From Apostichopus japonicus (lineage: Eukaryota; Echinodermata; Holothuroidea; Aspidochirotida; Stichopodidae), in NCBI RefSeq assembly GCF_037975245.1, contig NC_092562.1, positions 23,057,554-23,121,553 on the forward strand: a stretch of 64,000 nucleotides of DNA, written 5' to 3'. Made by a program: the position numbers and the translations under genes. This document shows positions 1-13,000 of this stretch, piece by piece. Position 1 is the first letter of the stretch; every line of letters starts with the position of its first letter. The notes beneath the pieces are model-generated. The model was not told where the DNA came from. It did not search any database and was given only the letters and a program-made list of their open reading frames with translations.

Positions 1-240
1 CAGCTGACATACTGTACAGTATCACATCCGCATAACGTACATAGAATACTGTACATTACATGGGAATGAGATAAAATTGGTAACTAACATGCAAAATGCA
101 TCAATCGAGGATCAGATTACAATTCTGTTGAACCATTTTAACATAGTGCAGTCCCTTGCTGGTATGCCATGATTTCACTAGTAACATTCTTTTGTATCAT
201 AGCATATATCATAAATTTGCATGGGTATTCATTGACTCAC

Positions 241-546
241 CATCCGACCTCAGTAATATAGTCTGGATGGATGTCAGCTCCCTGCCACTGCGAGAAATAT
301 CACAAGCAAACACACCAAAAGCTCCATACATATAGGTACTCAGGTATATCTTGTAAACACCATTAGATCTAGTAGGACCATTTGGAGGTGGATTATTATC
401 AGCACCACTTCCAGTATTGACTACTCTTCTTGAAGTAGCAGTCAAGCCTGTATTGTCTGTTTCACTGATGTGACACGTAAAGTATTCATGTTCCGTAGCA
501 TCAGCTCTGAAGGCAAAGCTGTTTCGTAAAGTAACTTTGAGTTTCC
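241..546 (-). CDS. Exon 2 of second Tie-like receptor copy, intact
   Basis: A 306-base phase 1-1 exon from TTATTTCAG (547-549) to GTGAGTCA. From exon 1 the frame is open throughout: GKLKVTLRNSFAFRADATEH, later YFTCHI and FGVFACDI. Compared with the copy at 54634-54943 it lacks the extra A and differs mainly in a short loop (GSGADNNPPPNGPTR here). The remaining exons are beyond the left edge, so whether this copy also lacks a kinase cannot be seen. Confidence 0.85.
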
Positions 547-1388
547 CTGAAATAAATGAATGAGATAAATGCTGATTTCATCAAACCAGTGAGGGGTGAA
601 TTATCTTGCTACATACAATATAACTGGTCTTTCTAATTCCTTTTCCTTGCTACAAAAGGATGATGGTACTGTTGAAGGTGTCCCTAATTTAACGTCACAT
701 TACTACTAGTATGCACATATCCTGACAGCTACTATCTTTCTATATTTTCTTTCCAGGAGGGGGGGGGGGATTGCTTACATTACCTGTACTTATATATTTC
801 AGAAGATAAAAACATAACTATCATTGCACATTCAGCCTAATACCTTTGGGCATAAATTGTTCCATTTCCTGAAATATCTGTCAACTACAGTTCTTAAGAT
901 GGTTGAATCGATTTGATCAAATCCTTAAATACCTACATTTCACTGGAGTGGGCTACAGTATAACTGTTTAAGCATAGGAACAGGAACCTTCCTTGAGTCT
1001 TAGTCAGTCTGAATTAATATTCATAACTTTGGAGAAGCAGCATGGATATGCATTGTTTTAACTAATTACATTTTCTCATTGAGGGAATGGCTTAAGTAAC
1101 AAAGTCAAATGCATGTTAAGGTTTCAGTATAAATGATCACTTTTTACTATATTCAGCATATCTGTGGCAAAATGATTATACATTGAATACTAATGCCTAT
1201 AGGGCTGGATTCATTAAGGTACTGGAAATTAAACATGAGCTAACATAAGTAATCATGTTCAATAATTTTAAATTCATGGACCATGAAGTTTCTGTTTGTT
1301 AATTCATGCATCACAAGAGTGGAACATATTTTTCCAAAGAGATGCATTCAGCTGATAATTAATAACCTGAGGTAGTGAGTAGTTATAC

Positions 1389-1446
1389 CTTGAACGAGAC
1401 CAGATTGAGTAAGAAATATAATCAGAAGAATCCTGGAAGGTGACAT
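1389..1446 (-). CDS. Exon 1 of a second Tie-like receptor copy (partial gene)
   Basis: Same 58-base signal-peptide exon as at 55781-55838, with ATG at 1446 and donor GTATAA at 1388. An upstream acceptor (CAG at 1488-1490) again suggests a 5' UTR exon. The gene runs off the left edge of the window after its second exon. Confidence 0.85.
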
Positions 1447-2034
1447 CCTCTCCAATTGGTTCAATACTTTTGTTCAAAATATTTCAACTGTGGAATAAAA
1501 ATGGAAAAACTTGTTTCAAATAATTGCTTCACCGGTGCAATACTTGCAACTTAGATGGTTTCAAGTAAATACTTTACAGTGAATCAATGTTGAGGGCCCA
1601 TGGGGAGGAATGTATTATATTGCTTTTTAAGGAAATTCTAATTTAAACCTCATGCTGAAAGAATTATGGTTTACTAGAATTGATGTCCCTGTTGGTGCTC
1701 TTACTAACCAGGAGGCCACCAGAGAGGTACTGATTACGAGTCCAAGTTTGAAGTTCATTTAAGGTTCACTTTAGCGATATTGTTACGCGGTTTTCAAACT
1801 TTGATGTCATGACACAGCTGACCTCGATGAACTCTGACCTCCACCAAACAAAAAAAACAATATAGTTCTTGCACTCCATAGGATAGATCCACAGTTCAGT
1901 GCATCCAAGTTTCATTTCGTGAGTGATTGTGCTCACAAGTGTTTAAGACTATGACCTCTGTTGACCTCAACTGACCTTCCGTCTCCACAGAAAATGATAG
2001 GGGTATGTCATTTGATAAGGTGGATCAAAATATT

Positions 2035-3743
2035 TAGTGTTCAACTGATTAACCTAATCGGAATCGGAATCGGTACGAATATTACATAATCGGAATCGGT
2101 AAAAATTACGTGGAATACCAGTTATTTCATACCAATTATTCAAAAACAAATGGAAGGTGAAAATATCAATATTCAAAAACATATGGAAGTTGAAAATATC
2201 AACTGATGCATTAGGTTTGTTCTTTTACTACGAAATATTAAAATAAGACACCCTCTATAGGTGTTTCACAGTGTATACTTTCATCAATTTACGCTGCCAG
2301 GGTCGCCGATTTTGCTTCCCTCGTGTTTAGTGACTTCAAATTTCTTGGCACAGTAGGCATAGCAGCAATACCAATTTCGCGAATTAACGAATGAATGTGC
2401 TTGACAGGGTCGGAAATAAGCGGGAGCGATGTGCTAAAAAGCCCTCCTAAAGCACAATTACTAGTGCGAAAAAGAAATATAAGAAAATCGCCCTCGTTAT
2501 ATCAGGTGTCTGTGTAAAATTAATTGTGACATGCGTTTGCTTTAGCTAGGAATTGCAGTTGCAGCGCGAATCGCGCAAACAGTTTTCACATCCCGCATCA
2601 ATTTGCAAGCAGTGGGGTAGGGTCACGCACAATCCCCGGGAAGTTACCGTGGAAAATTATGGCCTGCACGAAGCAATTTCAGTACCAGCGAAACTAACCT
2701 AAAATCCTCACAAATCTCCGACCACATGGTAGCCTTACTTCACACTTTAGTCAACTGCATGGAAATCTAACCTTGCCATCTGTTTATTCGCTCTAGTTGT
2801 GTCGCAAATAAAAAATAAAAATATCCGCGGAAACTGCAATCTCCGACCACATGTTAGCCTAACAACCACACTAAGTCAATGAGAAATGTAGCCTAACCAT
2901 CGGTTTGCAAAAAAAAAAAAAAATTGCGTAGCAAACTTTCAATTTGCTGGAAATCGGCATTTGTTTGGAAGGTACTGTAAGTGATAAATGTCTTATAGAG
3001 GGAATGTTATATTTTATATTGGAATAGTTTCTAGTTGTTATTATTTCTTTACATCAATCTGGTATTACATTTTAGAGTAATTTTAAACAAGTTACGATGG
3101 TACAATTTGCTTTTCAGTTTGATTGGCCTAAGCTTACATTTTCTAATTGAACCTGAATAGAGTTAAATAGGTAACGAATAGGTATGTTTAACTTGAAGTT
3201 CGTAACATTTCTATTTGTTCATAAACAGTATAATACTGAAAATAAGTAGAAAACAATGTCGGAATGAAGGCAACATGTCATTAAAATTTACACTTTGGTA
3301 AATATTGAAGATGGATGGTTTGTCTGAGATACTTTTTGAGATGGATATTTTGAGTAACTATTCTTAGCCCATTTCAAGCCATTAACAGGTGACATTCACG
3401 TCGAGGTGGTTAGGCCATTCGCTTAGTACAGTACTGACTAGGTAGGATGTCATATTTCTGTATTTTGGAAATTTAAAAAAAAAAACCCTTTTTTTTTTCT
3501 TTCCGAGAAACTTTCTGGAGGTAATTTGGTACATACAAAATGATACCTTAGAGCCTTGTATAACAACGAAGCAAAAGGAAACAGGGGAAAATCACAACAA
3601 TTATTGTTTCTGTCAAACTTTATTGCCGATTTCATACGGGATATTTTCTCATTTTCAAATAATCGGAATCGGAATCGGTACGATTATGGAAAAAATAATC
3701 GGTAATCGGTATTTTCTGTTATGCATAATCGGTTGAACACTAC
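2035..3743. mobile_element. Non-autonomous hAT-like transposon with 8-bp target duplication
   Basis: Ends are TAGTGTTCAACTGATTA at 2035 and its inverted counterpart ending GTTGAACACTAC at 3743. AAAATATT flanks both sides (2027-2034 and 3744-3751). Subterminal AATCGGAATCGGTACGA repeats occur near both ends. The duplicated paralogous region at about 56420-56440 reads GGATCAAAATTTTATGTA without the element, which is the empty site. No transposase frame is visible in the 1.7 kb. Inner parts (2930-3560) match 63090-63665 in inverse orientation. Confidence 0.85.
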
Positions 3744-5612
3744 AAAATATTATGTATGTTCAAATTAAATCCAAGTCTTCCTTTTTGAGTTACAACGCTT
3801 GTAGACTTTGACCTCTGTTGACCTGAAATGAATTTTGACCTCCACTGAAAACAGCACAATTCTCACACTCAATAAAGTGTATTCACTTGCTGAGTATGTA
3901 GTAATCAAAGCTTTATTGTAATTAGTTATCGTGTTCACAAAGTTTTTAAACTTTGACTTAGACTGTCGACCTCAAATGACCTTTGACCTCCACTAAACAC
4001 AATAGGGTTCTTCTTCTCAATGAGGTGGAACCATATAAGATTTAGCTATTAATCCAAGCTTTAAAGTTTGAATTATGTGAACTCATTGAGGACTCCATTG
4101 CTTTTTCCATAGTTCAAATTCTGTACCATATTTTAAACAATACCCCTTCACATTTCCACTGCAGACGTAGTAATTCTTCTCAATCAAAGTCTGATGGTAT
4201 GATTGATATCTGTACTCTTGTGAATAAAGTTCATGCCAAAAAAATCTACTTTAAAGCAACCTTTACAGTTGATTTTGATGCATTTGTTGAAACTAATTTA
4301 TCCTAAAGTCTCATGGTAATGTTAGTAACAAGCTTGACTCAGAAGTCGAGCTTCTTTTCAATTCTATGTGATTTTCACTTCTCTTTAATTGCTGATTTAC
4401 ATTAAGTCCAATGTGGAATAGCTAGTCTGTGTGACTCTAGCAGATCTGCCCAATTGCGATTTTATTTTAAAATAATTGTTTGCCAGATTTGACACTAATC
4501 GCAAAAGATGTTCTAATATTTAATTTTTTGGGTCCATGATAAGTTTACTTGAAGATAGAGCCAGTCCGACTAATTCTAATCTCACTGAGTATGATTAAGA
4601 CTGCCCGGTGTGACATAGAGAGCCAGATCAGGCCACAGGAACAGTTTTTATTAGACACCAAATATTTCATGTCTTCATATTTTAAACAATAGACTACATT
4701 ATTCTTCATAAATACATACTTCCTTGTACCAACTACTGTAATTAACCCTGGGCTATGGGACCGTATCCCTTACATCCATCCCCTTCTCATTGTGCCTACT
4801 TACTACAGGTTTATTAGTGCAAATTGTACTGGAGGTCACTACAATACTCTTATGGCAAGCAATTTAAAATTGCTGAAGTGTTATGGCATATATCTCGTAC
4901 AGGTCTGATTATACCTGATCGACTAAATGTTAGGTGTAACTCGTACTGAAAGTTAACCAAATGGGGAAAGTTTCAACAATTGTAAATACTGGTAAGCTGT
5001 ACTGCTTGTCTTAGAGTCAAGTATGTCTTTAAAGACAACATCACAATCAAGCAACAGTGTAGGAATAAAGCATAAACTTTATATCAAAGAATGCAAATGG
5101 AAAGAAGGAAAGATGCAGACAATAATGTAAACAGTCTTTACTTCCTGCTTCCTCTTCTGACGAGATGCATGATGGGTAAATCCCTGTTTGCATATACGTA
5201 GTTTAACAGAAGCACCAGCTATAACCTTTCCTATATACTAAGTAATTACACGCATGTTATGTACTTTATAAATTATGAAAATGAAAAAGACTGCGTATCT
5301 ATTTAATAGCTTTCAATAATACATGAATGTTCACCATAGTGCTTTAATCTTTTCTGAAGCTCTAAAGTCCCTGCTATCCCCAGTGCCTCATCACAATATA
5401 CAGTACATCTCTTAGGAAAGAAGACTTCAAACCATAAATACTTTGAACTATTTGACAAAGACATGGCTCTAAATTATACATTTGATTATATTTTAAAATA
5501 CAGACTTTTCCCATGTCTCATGATTCCGCCAAGCCTACAGTATACACACGGTATGCTATGCATAGTCGTTTTGTTTTTCTGCCATGATATTTTTAGGCAT
5601 ATGAGTCTCTGG

Positions 5613-5692
5613 GGCAGGATATACCACCATATTTTTCACTGGGGGGGGGGGCTGGCGCCCCCAGCCCCCCGGTTCTTACGCCCTTGGCTATG
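5613..5692. mobile_element. Transposon end fragment with GC hairpin
   Basis: A run of G, the palindrome GCTGGCGCCCCCAGC, a run of C and then GGTTCTTACGCCC. The same end, nearly base for base, is at 59830-59875. It replaces the block corresponding to 57967-58499 of the other duplication copy. No partner end is recognisable nearby. Confidence 0.55.
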
Positions 5693-6947
5693 CATGTTGT
5701 CCACTAATACCAGTTGGATTGAAGGATTAAGACGATGCTATTAATTATTAAAATTGACCCCCCCCCTCCCCCAATTAGGAGATAGGTTCAGTGGTACAGT
5801 TTTTCTAATGGAACATCGTTGTGCAAAGTTTTATTCAGCTAATGGTAGATGATTGGTAAACAGGTAGAACTCTCAACATGAATGAACTTATTACCTTTGT
5901 TGTTCACATCTTCTTTTCAAGCCTTTTTATGAACAGAAGGCCAAACAGATAAATTATAATTATCCAGGCCTTTCCACAAATTCAGAGACATTCCCAGGGC
6001 ATTTCCAGAGACCATTCTTTTGCGGTGTGTTTCTTAGAAATCAGGAATGTCTGGTGACTTAGTTTTTGTTAAGCCTAGGCTAAGATGCTATCCACTCTAA
6101 CAGTAACATACATTCTCACTATATATGCTTTTCCTAACACCCTATAGAGCTTCTAGTTTGAAATTTTCACTGAGGTAGCCTACCGTTCTTCTGTGCATGA
6201 TCCATTACTAGAAGTCAGTATTCACTGCAATGCCACAAGCGCATTTCTAGTGTTTATTGACTATAACCTGGCGGTTAATCATTATATTTTAATGTAGGTT
6301 AGACATACACCTAGGCTGCACCAGCTACAGATTTAAGTTCTTCTCATATTAACAGTAGTTACAAGTACGTTTGCGTAAGTAGCTGCGAAGAATGCAGAAT
6401 TAGAATATCGTTTAGACATTACCTGACGTAACAAGGTCTTGTTGTATAGCTCCTTAGCCAACTTTCTGCTTTCCTGTGCGAAAACACTGCAACAATCCAC
6501 TCTTGCAGAATCACACAATGAACAGTAATGTCCTGAGAACTTCAATTACTGTACAGGTCCGTTTTAATACGTTACGGTTAGGCTATACACTTTTACCTGT
6601 GGACAACCAATATGTGTGCAGACGACAGTTAGTGCGTTAATAGTGTTTCTACTGTAATAGCAGTTTAGCGGGAAAAGTATCTTTCTCCGAGTAACTGCGG
6701 TTTTACCAATAGAGAGAGAGAGTCATTTCCGTGACAATACATTGTCATCAGTACACCGTGCAGAATATCCGCAACTACAGGCTATACCGGAACTATTGGC
6801 TGTGGTCAACTTCCTCGTTGGTTCTCCCCAAAGTCTCTCGATTCCTCCATCCTAGAACAAACGGTACTGACTCATACACCGGTCCTGCTCTCTTTCATAC
6901 CATGCTATTTTTAGGCATATGAGTCTCTGGAGCAGGATAATGGACGT

Positions 6948-7089
6948 TCCTGATAATCCTGACATGGACGTTAAATGAATGTGTGCCGAGAGATTGGCTT
7001 CGGTCAGCTTGCGAGTCTATAAGCCTCCATGGCTTCTTTCGCGAGTTCCTGCTTGCGGGAAGATCACATATACATACATACATACATAC
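6948..7089 (+). mobile_element. 5'-truncated SINE
   Basis: Matches the body and tail of the SINE at 22776-23020 (GACGTTAAAT, CTTCGGTCAGCTTGCG, GCGAGTTCCTGCTTGC, then a TACA-repeat tail) but lacks the tRNA-like head. It is flanked by ATAATGGACGT (6937-6947) and ATAATGACGT (7090-7099), a target duplication; the duplicated copy near 57980 reads straight through. Confidence 0.75.
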
Positions 7090-8033
7090 ATAATGACGTA
7101 CTGGAATATCCCTACTCGGTGTAAGCGTTACTGACACGTATTACGTAACGACATAAGGCATCACCGTACTGTTACAAAAGTTACCACTGCACACATACAA
7201 CGCATAAGAGAAGATGCTGGTCCGGTTAGTTGAACTCTTCACCATCAATGACAGTAAAAAAAAAAAGTTTGGGAGGTGGACTGAAGGGTTAGCCAGAGAG
7301 AGACGCAATCTGTTTATGATAATCTACAGAATCATAGCAAATATATATAAAGTATTACCAGGCGCGTATCCAGGATTTTCTACCCCGGGGGGCGCGAATT
7401 ACTATCTAAGCGGAGCGCCACCATCGGTTGGCGCGGAGCGTACAAGAAAATTTCTGGTTTTGATACCCCCCAGATCACCGGAAATGGCACTTCTCGGGCT
7501 TGAAAATGAGCAACCAGATGTAGACTTTTGCCTGAGAACCAAGTATTTCCCAAAAGTTTTTTCCATCCATAACCTTTTTGAAGATTGTCACCAGTCACAC
7601 ATCATGTTCGACCTCATTGCATGTCCTATGGATCATTGCTTTTGTAGGTTATTCTACGTCACGGCCCACAATATCCGAAAGCCCCACTTTTCAAGGTTTT
7701 AAGCCCATTACTTGTTGAGAATTTGAAAATTCACTTTTCTCGTGAATAAAATCACTTGAAAACATACCAATAATGTTGCAGAAAATTCAATCTATAGACA
7801 ACCAATATAGAAAAACCTCCTTGAACCCCTAACAGACAGGTCAAAATTGAACGAGTAGAGGAAAGTATGATGAAGAATGTTGGTGAGGAAATTTTCGAAA
7901 ATTCCGACACAGTTAATTTATGGTGTAGAAATATTGCAACCTCTTATAATGGCTTTTACAAAACTTGGTTGAAGGAACAGAAAAATAGGAGATATTTCCG
8001 ATATCAGGTATATCGAAACCGAACACTTCACTC

Positions 8034-8463
8034 ATAGGCGTAGGTCCCGTAGGAGGCGGGGGCTGCAGCCCCCCCCCCCAATTGTTTTCCCATTTTTGGG
8101 GCGCACCTACTGAAAGAAAAATAAATAGCAATGAATAGCTTAAAATGATCTCCTTGGTAATTGAAATAAAGTTGTAAGCTTGGCCGACATTACTACTGTA
8201 AAAGAGAGTTTTGACATAAATGGATCTGTATGGTTTTTCTCCATCTACATAAGACATTTGGTTGTTTACATTAGCATCCGGCGGTATACTGTGCAACTTT
8301 GACGGACCGTGCGGTACACGATGCCATTTGATGTAATGACCGATCTTGCCTATATGATATTGGCATCGACATGTTGAATGCGCGCTTTGCGCGCGAAAAA
8401 TTTTGGCTTTTTTTTTCGGGCAAGTCATTACAGCCCCCAAATCCAATCTGGCTCCTACGCCTT
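8034..8463. mobile_element. Short MULE-like element, same family as 52143-53254
   Basis: Left end ATAGGCGTAGGTCCCG followed by GGCGGGGGCTGCAGCCCCC, right end GGCTCCTACGCCTTT. The sequence just inside the right end (GATTTGGGGGCTGTAATGAC on the minus strand) and the CGCGCG stretch match 52143-52270 in inverse orientation, and the left side (GGGCGCACCTACTGAAAGAA) matches the other end of that element. No clear target duplication is seen. Confidence 0.6.
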
Positions 8464-8570
8464 TGACTACACACATTAACAGTTTTTGAGGCTGTACATC
8501 GTGGAACATGCATTTCAATGCTCATTGATATGATGTTATATCTGCTCTTTGCTTTACAAATTCGAACAGG

Positions 8571-8949
8571 CGTGTAGCGAGTAATTGCCAAGGGAGGGCG
8601 AACCCTGTAGGCAAACTATCTAAGCGAAGCGCCACCATGAGTTAGCGCGAAGCGTACAAGAAAAATTTTGGCCGAAAATGCCTCCCAGATCGCTGGAAAT
8701 GACACTTCCCAGGCCTTGTAAGTTGCATCTAAGCATTGTCTATTTTGAAATTACTAGCGATGTCATAAAGAAAATTTGCTCGGGGGGGGGGCGGTCGCCC
8801 CCTTCCCGAAATGCGTTATGTTCCCCGACGCCTCGGTCGAGTTCAAGTACATTAGTGAGAGAGGAAAAACGGAAACGTCAAAAATGGAGTTGTCGGGGTA
8901 AGAGGTAGGGTGAGGCGCACACCCCCTCCGTAATCCTTGATCTGTCACT
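8571..8949. mobile_element. hAT-like element fragment
   Basis: Begins CAGGCGTGTAGCGAG, carries the AAGCGAAGCGCCACCATG hairpin module at about 8620, then a G-run/C-run hairpin near 8785, and ends TTGATCTGTCACTG, the complement of a CAGTGRCRGATC terminus. The two termini are of different families and there is no matching flanking 8-mer, so this may be two fused fragments. A related piece begins at 12963. Confidence 0.5.
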
Positions 8950-9185
8950 GGCTACCCTGTGTATATAATAGGGACTTTTCTCTTCCCGAGGTCTTGGCTA
9001 TCTTCTACTCCCTCCTTTTCTCCTTTTTCTCTCTTTTTTTCTTTTTCTTTTCCCTTCCTTCCTCTCCTCCTTTTCTTTTTTCCCCTCCTTTTCCCTTTTT
9101 TCTTCTCTTTTTTTTCTCTCCTCTTTTCCTTACCCGGGGGGCGCGCGCCCCCAACGCCCCCCCCCCTGGATACGCACCTGATTAC

Positions 9186-10038
9186 GGACACCAATCAAAG
9201 CATATTCTTGTACATTTGTTATGTGTGATAATCTCTACAGAATCTGTTAAAAAGCTTTTTCGTTTTCCAAGATATACATGCACTTTGAAATTGTGATAAA
9301 TCTGGGGTCACTCGTTAAAAATGTGCAAAACTATGACGCAGAGTTTTGCGCTCTTAAAAATTTCTTATTCGAGACCTGAATAAGTTAACCTCCTAATTAC
9401 AATCCCACATAGGCCTATATCATTTGTAAAATGTGATGTTCCTCTTTTCAAAGAAGACAAAACAAATATTTCTAAAAATCTCCTTAGATAACAAACATGT
9501 TTTCAGTGTCCTTAAAAGGAAGGTTGTAACAACAAAGGAATAACATAACAAAAAATAGGCAGTTACCACCATTACTTCATCAATGTGCGTACTTTTATTC
9601 ATAAATTAAAATTAAGAAAAGATCAATCTTTTATGGATTTTAATGGGAATTGCAGCTATGTTTATGATATGTATTGCCTATTAGAGTGTTTATAAACAGT
9701 ATCGTTCAAAGCTGAGCGTTTCAGTCTTAGGCATTGGCTATACACAACTGAACATTTCAGGCTCTTTATAGTTTTACTGGAGTTAAAGAAAACGACCAAT
9801 GGGAACAAAAATTGTGGAACCCATAAGAAAGCCTATTACTTGCTCCGTTCATTCTTGTTGCAGCTGGCTAATGAAAGTAAATTTAACACCTTCATTGTGA
9901 GGTAATTATCTCGTCGGTAATAAAGAATTGTAGATAATTGTCTCATATTTCATTTGATCAATTCATGGCCACCAATTAACTACATTGTGGATATTACTTT
10001 AAAACTTTACATATAACCTTCTAGATGTTATCACCAAA
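9186..10038. other. No recognisable feature
   Basis: AT-rich sequence between two transposon composites. I find no coding exon, RNA gene or repeat that I can support here. Confidence 0.6.
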
Positions 10039-10046
10039 CGAAGATC

Positions 10047-13000
10047 CAGGGGCGGCGATTCTTTTTTCAAATGTTAGGGGGGGGGGGGGGATTTGCTTAG
10101 GTGCAGGCGCGTAGCATCTTAATCCCAAAAATTGGTCTCGTGCTTCGTGATATTTTGTATATATACCAGATTTCATTACGGATGCGGTCCGTCTCATGGG
10201 CGCATATCAGTCTTGGATAATTTGTATGGAACTCGGAAGGGTCAACGTGAGGCGCCATCCACTTAGAAATGGTTGTTCACCCAGAAACCGTTCATTTAGA
10301 GATCGCCGCTCAAATGTTAGCAGCCGCCCACTTAGAAATTGCCGTTTAACGTGAGGCGCCGTCCAGTCAGAGATGGTCGTTCACACAGAGACCGTCCCAC
10401 TCAGAGATCGATGCTCAAATGCAACAGTCGCCCATATTGAAATCGCCGTTGAAGTACAGAAACCGTTGACTCAGAAACACTTACAAATCGCCGTTTGATG
10501 CTGAGCCGCGCCTACTTATAATTCGGTCTCCATTTACAATGGCTATATACGTATGCATTAAGTGGGCGTGGACTATTTACCGGCTGTGCTCCCGCCCAGT
10601 AACGTACACCGAGCTGTTACAGTAGAACGCTGTTGTTCCCGCCTCATTCAAGTCGTTCCTTCGGCGCCCCTCCCTTTGTCACGAGAGAAATTTCGTCTCG
10701 GTACACCGAAGACCACATGCAATGAGAGTTTCCAGAATCCAAAAGAAACGAGATGGAAGAAATAATCCACACGTTGGGGGTCGAAAATGCCGAAGAAGTT
10801 TCCCGTAACTTCGAAAGGGAACAGGCAACTCATAGACAAACAGGAATAACTAATTTGGAAAGTAGTAACATTTTTTTTTCAGTGGTCTTATCAATTTGAC
10901 CGAGATTTGACCTTCCATGTGCTCAGCATTTGTCAAAATAAAAGAAAGTGATGACTCAACATGTATGCCTTCAGTAAATGAGCATCAAAATTAACATATT
11001 CTTGGCAATGGAAAAATGTGATATGTATCATGATGACCATAGATGATCATAACTGTTCACCCTGGTAACTACAAATGTTAACATTTAATTTTTAATTTTC
11101 AATAATGTATTAATAAATCGTAACTATAAAATACTATAGGCATTACACAATAGTAATTCCATTAGCTGTTACAAATTTACAGAACATTGTAAACACTCAA
11201 TGATCCCTTATTATGAATTAGTAAATTCAGTGGTACCAACAAACGTTTCATGACAAATGTAATAGTATATCATTAAAACAAATAAATTGTATTAACAAAT
11301 CAATAATCATTTAAAGAAATTACAATTCGTATGAAATAAAAATTTGTATATAATTGCGTTTTAAAAATTCTTCATGTGTGGTAGTACTTATTAATACGAC
11401 ATTAATTGTTACAAATTAATAATTAATAATTATGAAGTAATAACTGATTTTTTACAAGGAATATTTCATTTAAACATACAAGTATTTCATTACAGCAAAA
11501 TTATAATTCGTACTAACAAATCAATATTTTTTGGGGAAAATTACAACTGGTAATCACGAATTAGTAATTAAAAATACTAATGGGCTTAATTGTACGTCGT
11601 CTCATCATGCACAAACTCCCGAAGATTGAGTACGAACCGATACTGAATGAAATGGATCAAAACAAACGAGTATGAGGGTCAAGTCTAGTATTAGGGATTG
11701 GCCGCAAGCTGAGGAATACCATCACCGTACTCATACACTCATCATACTAACGTTAGGTTTGTATTGCGAAAGATCCATCTTTTTTTCCAGAGGCTTAAAG
11801 AAGCACGCCTCCTTTTATAACAGTTGATTCACTGCAATCAAGCAAATCTGCCGTTCTTCTGTTGTTGAAACCGATTTTCACTAATTCCTCGAGTTGAATA
11901 TCATCGTTTTGATCTATTTTAATTTGTGATTGAAAATTCAATGAAGGAGTACGAGAGCGAACGGTCGATGCACCTCAACTCTGTGATTGAAAAGTTCACC
12001 CCCCCCCCCCCGCCCACGATATAAATATGCAAGTTTGGCTGTCACTCAAATGAACGATCTCTGAATGGACGATTTCTGAATCACGACCATGTCTCAGTCG
12101 CGACGGTTACCAAGTCAACGGCCATTTCTGAATGGACGGTTCCCGAAAAGTTGGGAGTGTTTGCGCGGCAATCTCTGATTAGACGGTATGTGTATCAACG
12201 GCCATCTTTAAGTGGACGGCGCCTCACGTTAAACGGCGATTTAAAAATGGACGACTGCTGTACTTGAGCGGCGATCTCTTAGTGGACGGTTTCTGAGCGA
12301 ACGACCATTTCTGAGTGGACGGCGCCTCACGTTGACCCTTTCCGCGTTCCATAAATTTGAGGACGCGTACCTTTTCTGCGAAACTATCTAAGCGGAGCGC
12401 GACAATTGGTTCGCGCGTAGCGTACAAGATCACCGGAAAAACACTTCCAGACCCAACAATGCTCCAAAACCTCCTTAAATTGGAGATCTCATGGTTTAGA
12501 AATTTCAGTTGGGGGAAAAAAAAAAATTAAATAAAAAAAAATCACGGGACAAATAATCCAAGTAGACTTTTGTATACGATGGGTCCGGGCCCTCTCCCAG
12601 AAAACAACTATAGACTGCCGCAAATGCGATTTCCTTCCAAAATTTAACAACTGTGGATTAATGTAAACAAGTGAGAACTGCTGCATGTCATTTGCACAAT
12701 GCTGGATCAAACTGCGCCGAAGTTCAGTACAGGGATTACAATTTGCAATGCAGCGTGTGGTCAAGACAAATTGGTGGGGACACGGTATATCATGTCCCCA
12801 CCACTGGAAAAGTTGGTAGGGACGCGTCCCGCTGTCCCCACCAGGATCTGCGCCCATGGTAGTCTAGCTAATTCATTTCGAAAATAAGTAAAAAACTACT
12901 CTCGGTGAAAGTCTGTGTTGTTTTTTGGTGATATTTAGTGACAAATTGTGATACGGTTAGACATGCGCGTAGCGAGAAATTTGCCAAAGGAGGGGCAAAG

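Larger units (their letters stand above)
1..7190. repeat. Segmental duplication, copy 1
   Basis: Near-identical to 54400-58900 in the same orientation, covering exons 1-2 and about 4.5 kb upstream. Matching blocks are roughly 1-2034 with 54400-56430, 3744-4675 with 56435-57270, 4941-5612 with 57286-57966, 5693-6100 with 58500-58900, and 6890-7190 with 57920-58075. Breaks correspond to a hAT-like insertion at 2035, a deletion in the other copy near 4680-4940, an element fragment at 5613-5692 and a SINE at 6948. Between 6100 and 6890 I see no gene. Confidence 0.85.
7359..9180. mobile_element. Composite hAT-like TIR element with nested insertions
   Basis: Left end CAGGCGCGTATCCAGG at 7359 and right end CCTGGATACGCACCTG at 9180 are inverted repeats of the common CAGGNGCGTATCCAGG type. 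ATTAC borders both sides (7354-7358, 9181-9185); only five bases match, not eight. Inside are the AAGCGGAGCGCCACC hairpin motif, a MULE-like copy (8034-8463), another hAT-like piece (8571-8949) and a long C/T-rich tract (9000-9130). Several open frames here are low-complexity or cross element boundaries and are not genes. Confidence 0.6.

Noticed and set aside
7214-7702. 162-residue plus-strand frame
   Set aside because: It crosses the left terminus of a hAT-like element and its hairpin module; composition and boundaries do not suggest a protein.
8937-9296. Overlapping frames rich in Phe/Ser/Leu and, on the other strand, Lys/Arg/Glu
   Set aside because: They are translations of a C/T-rich low-complexity tract inside a transposon.
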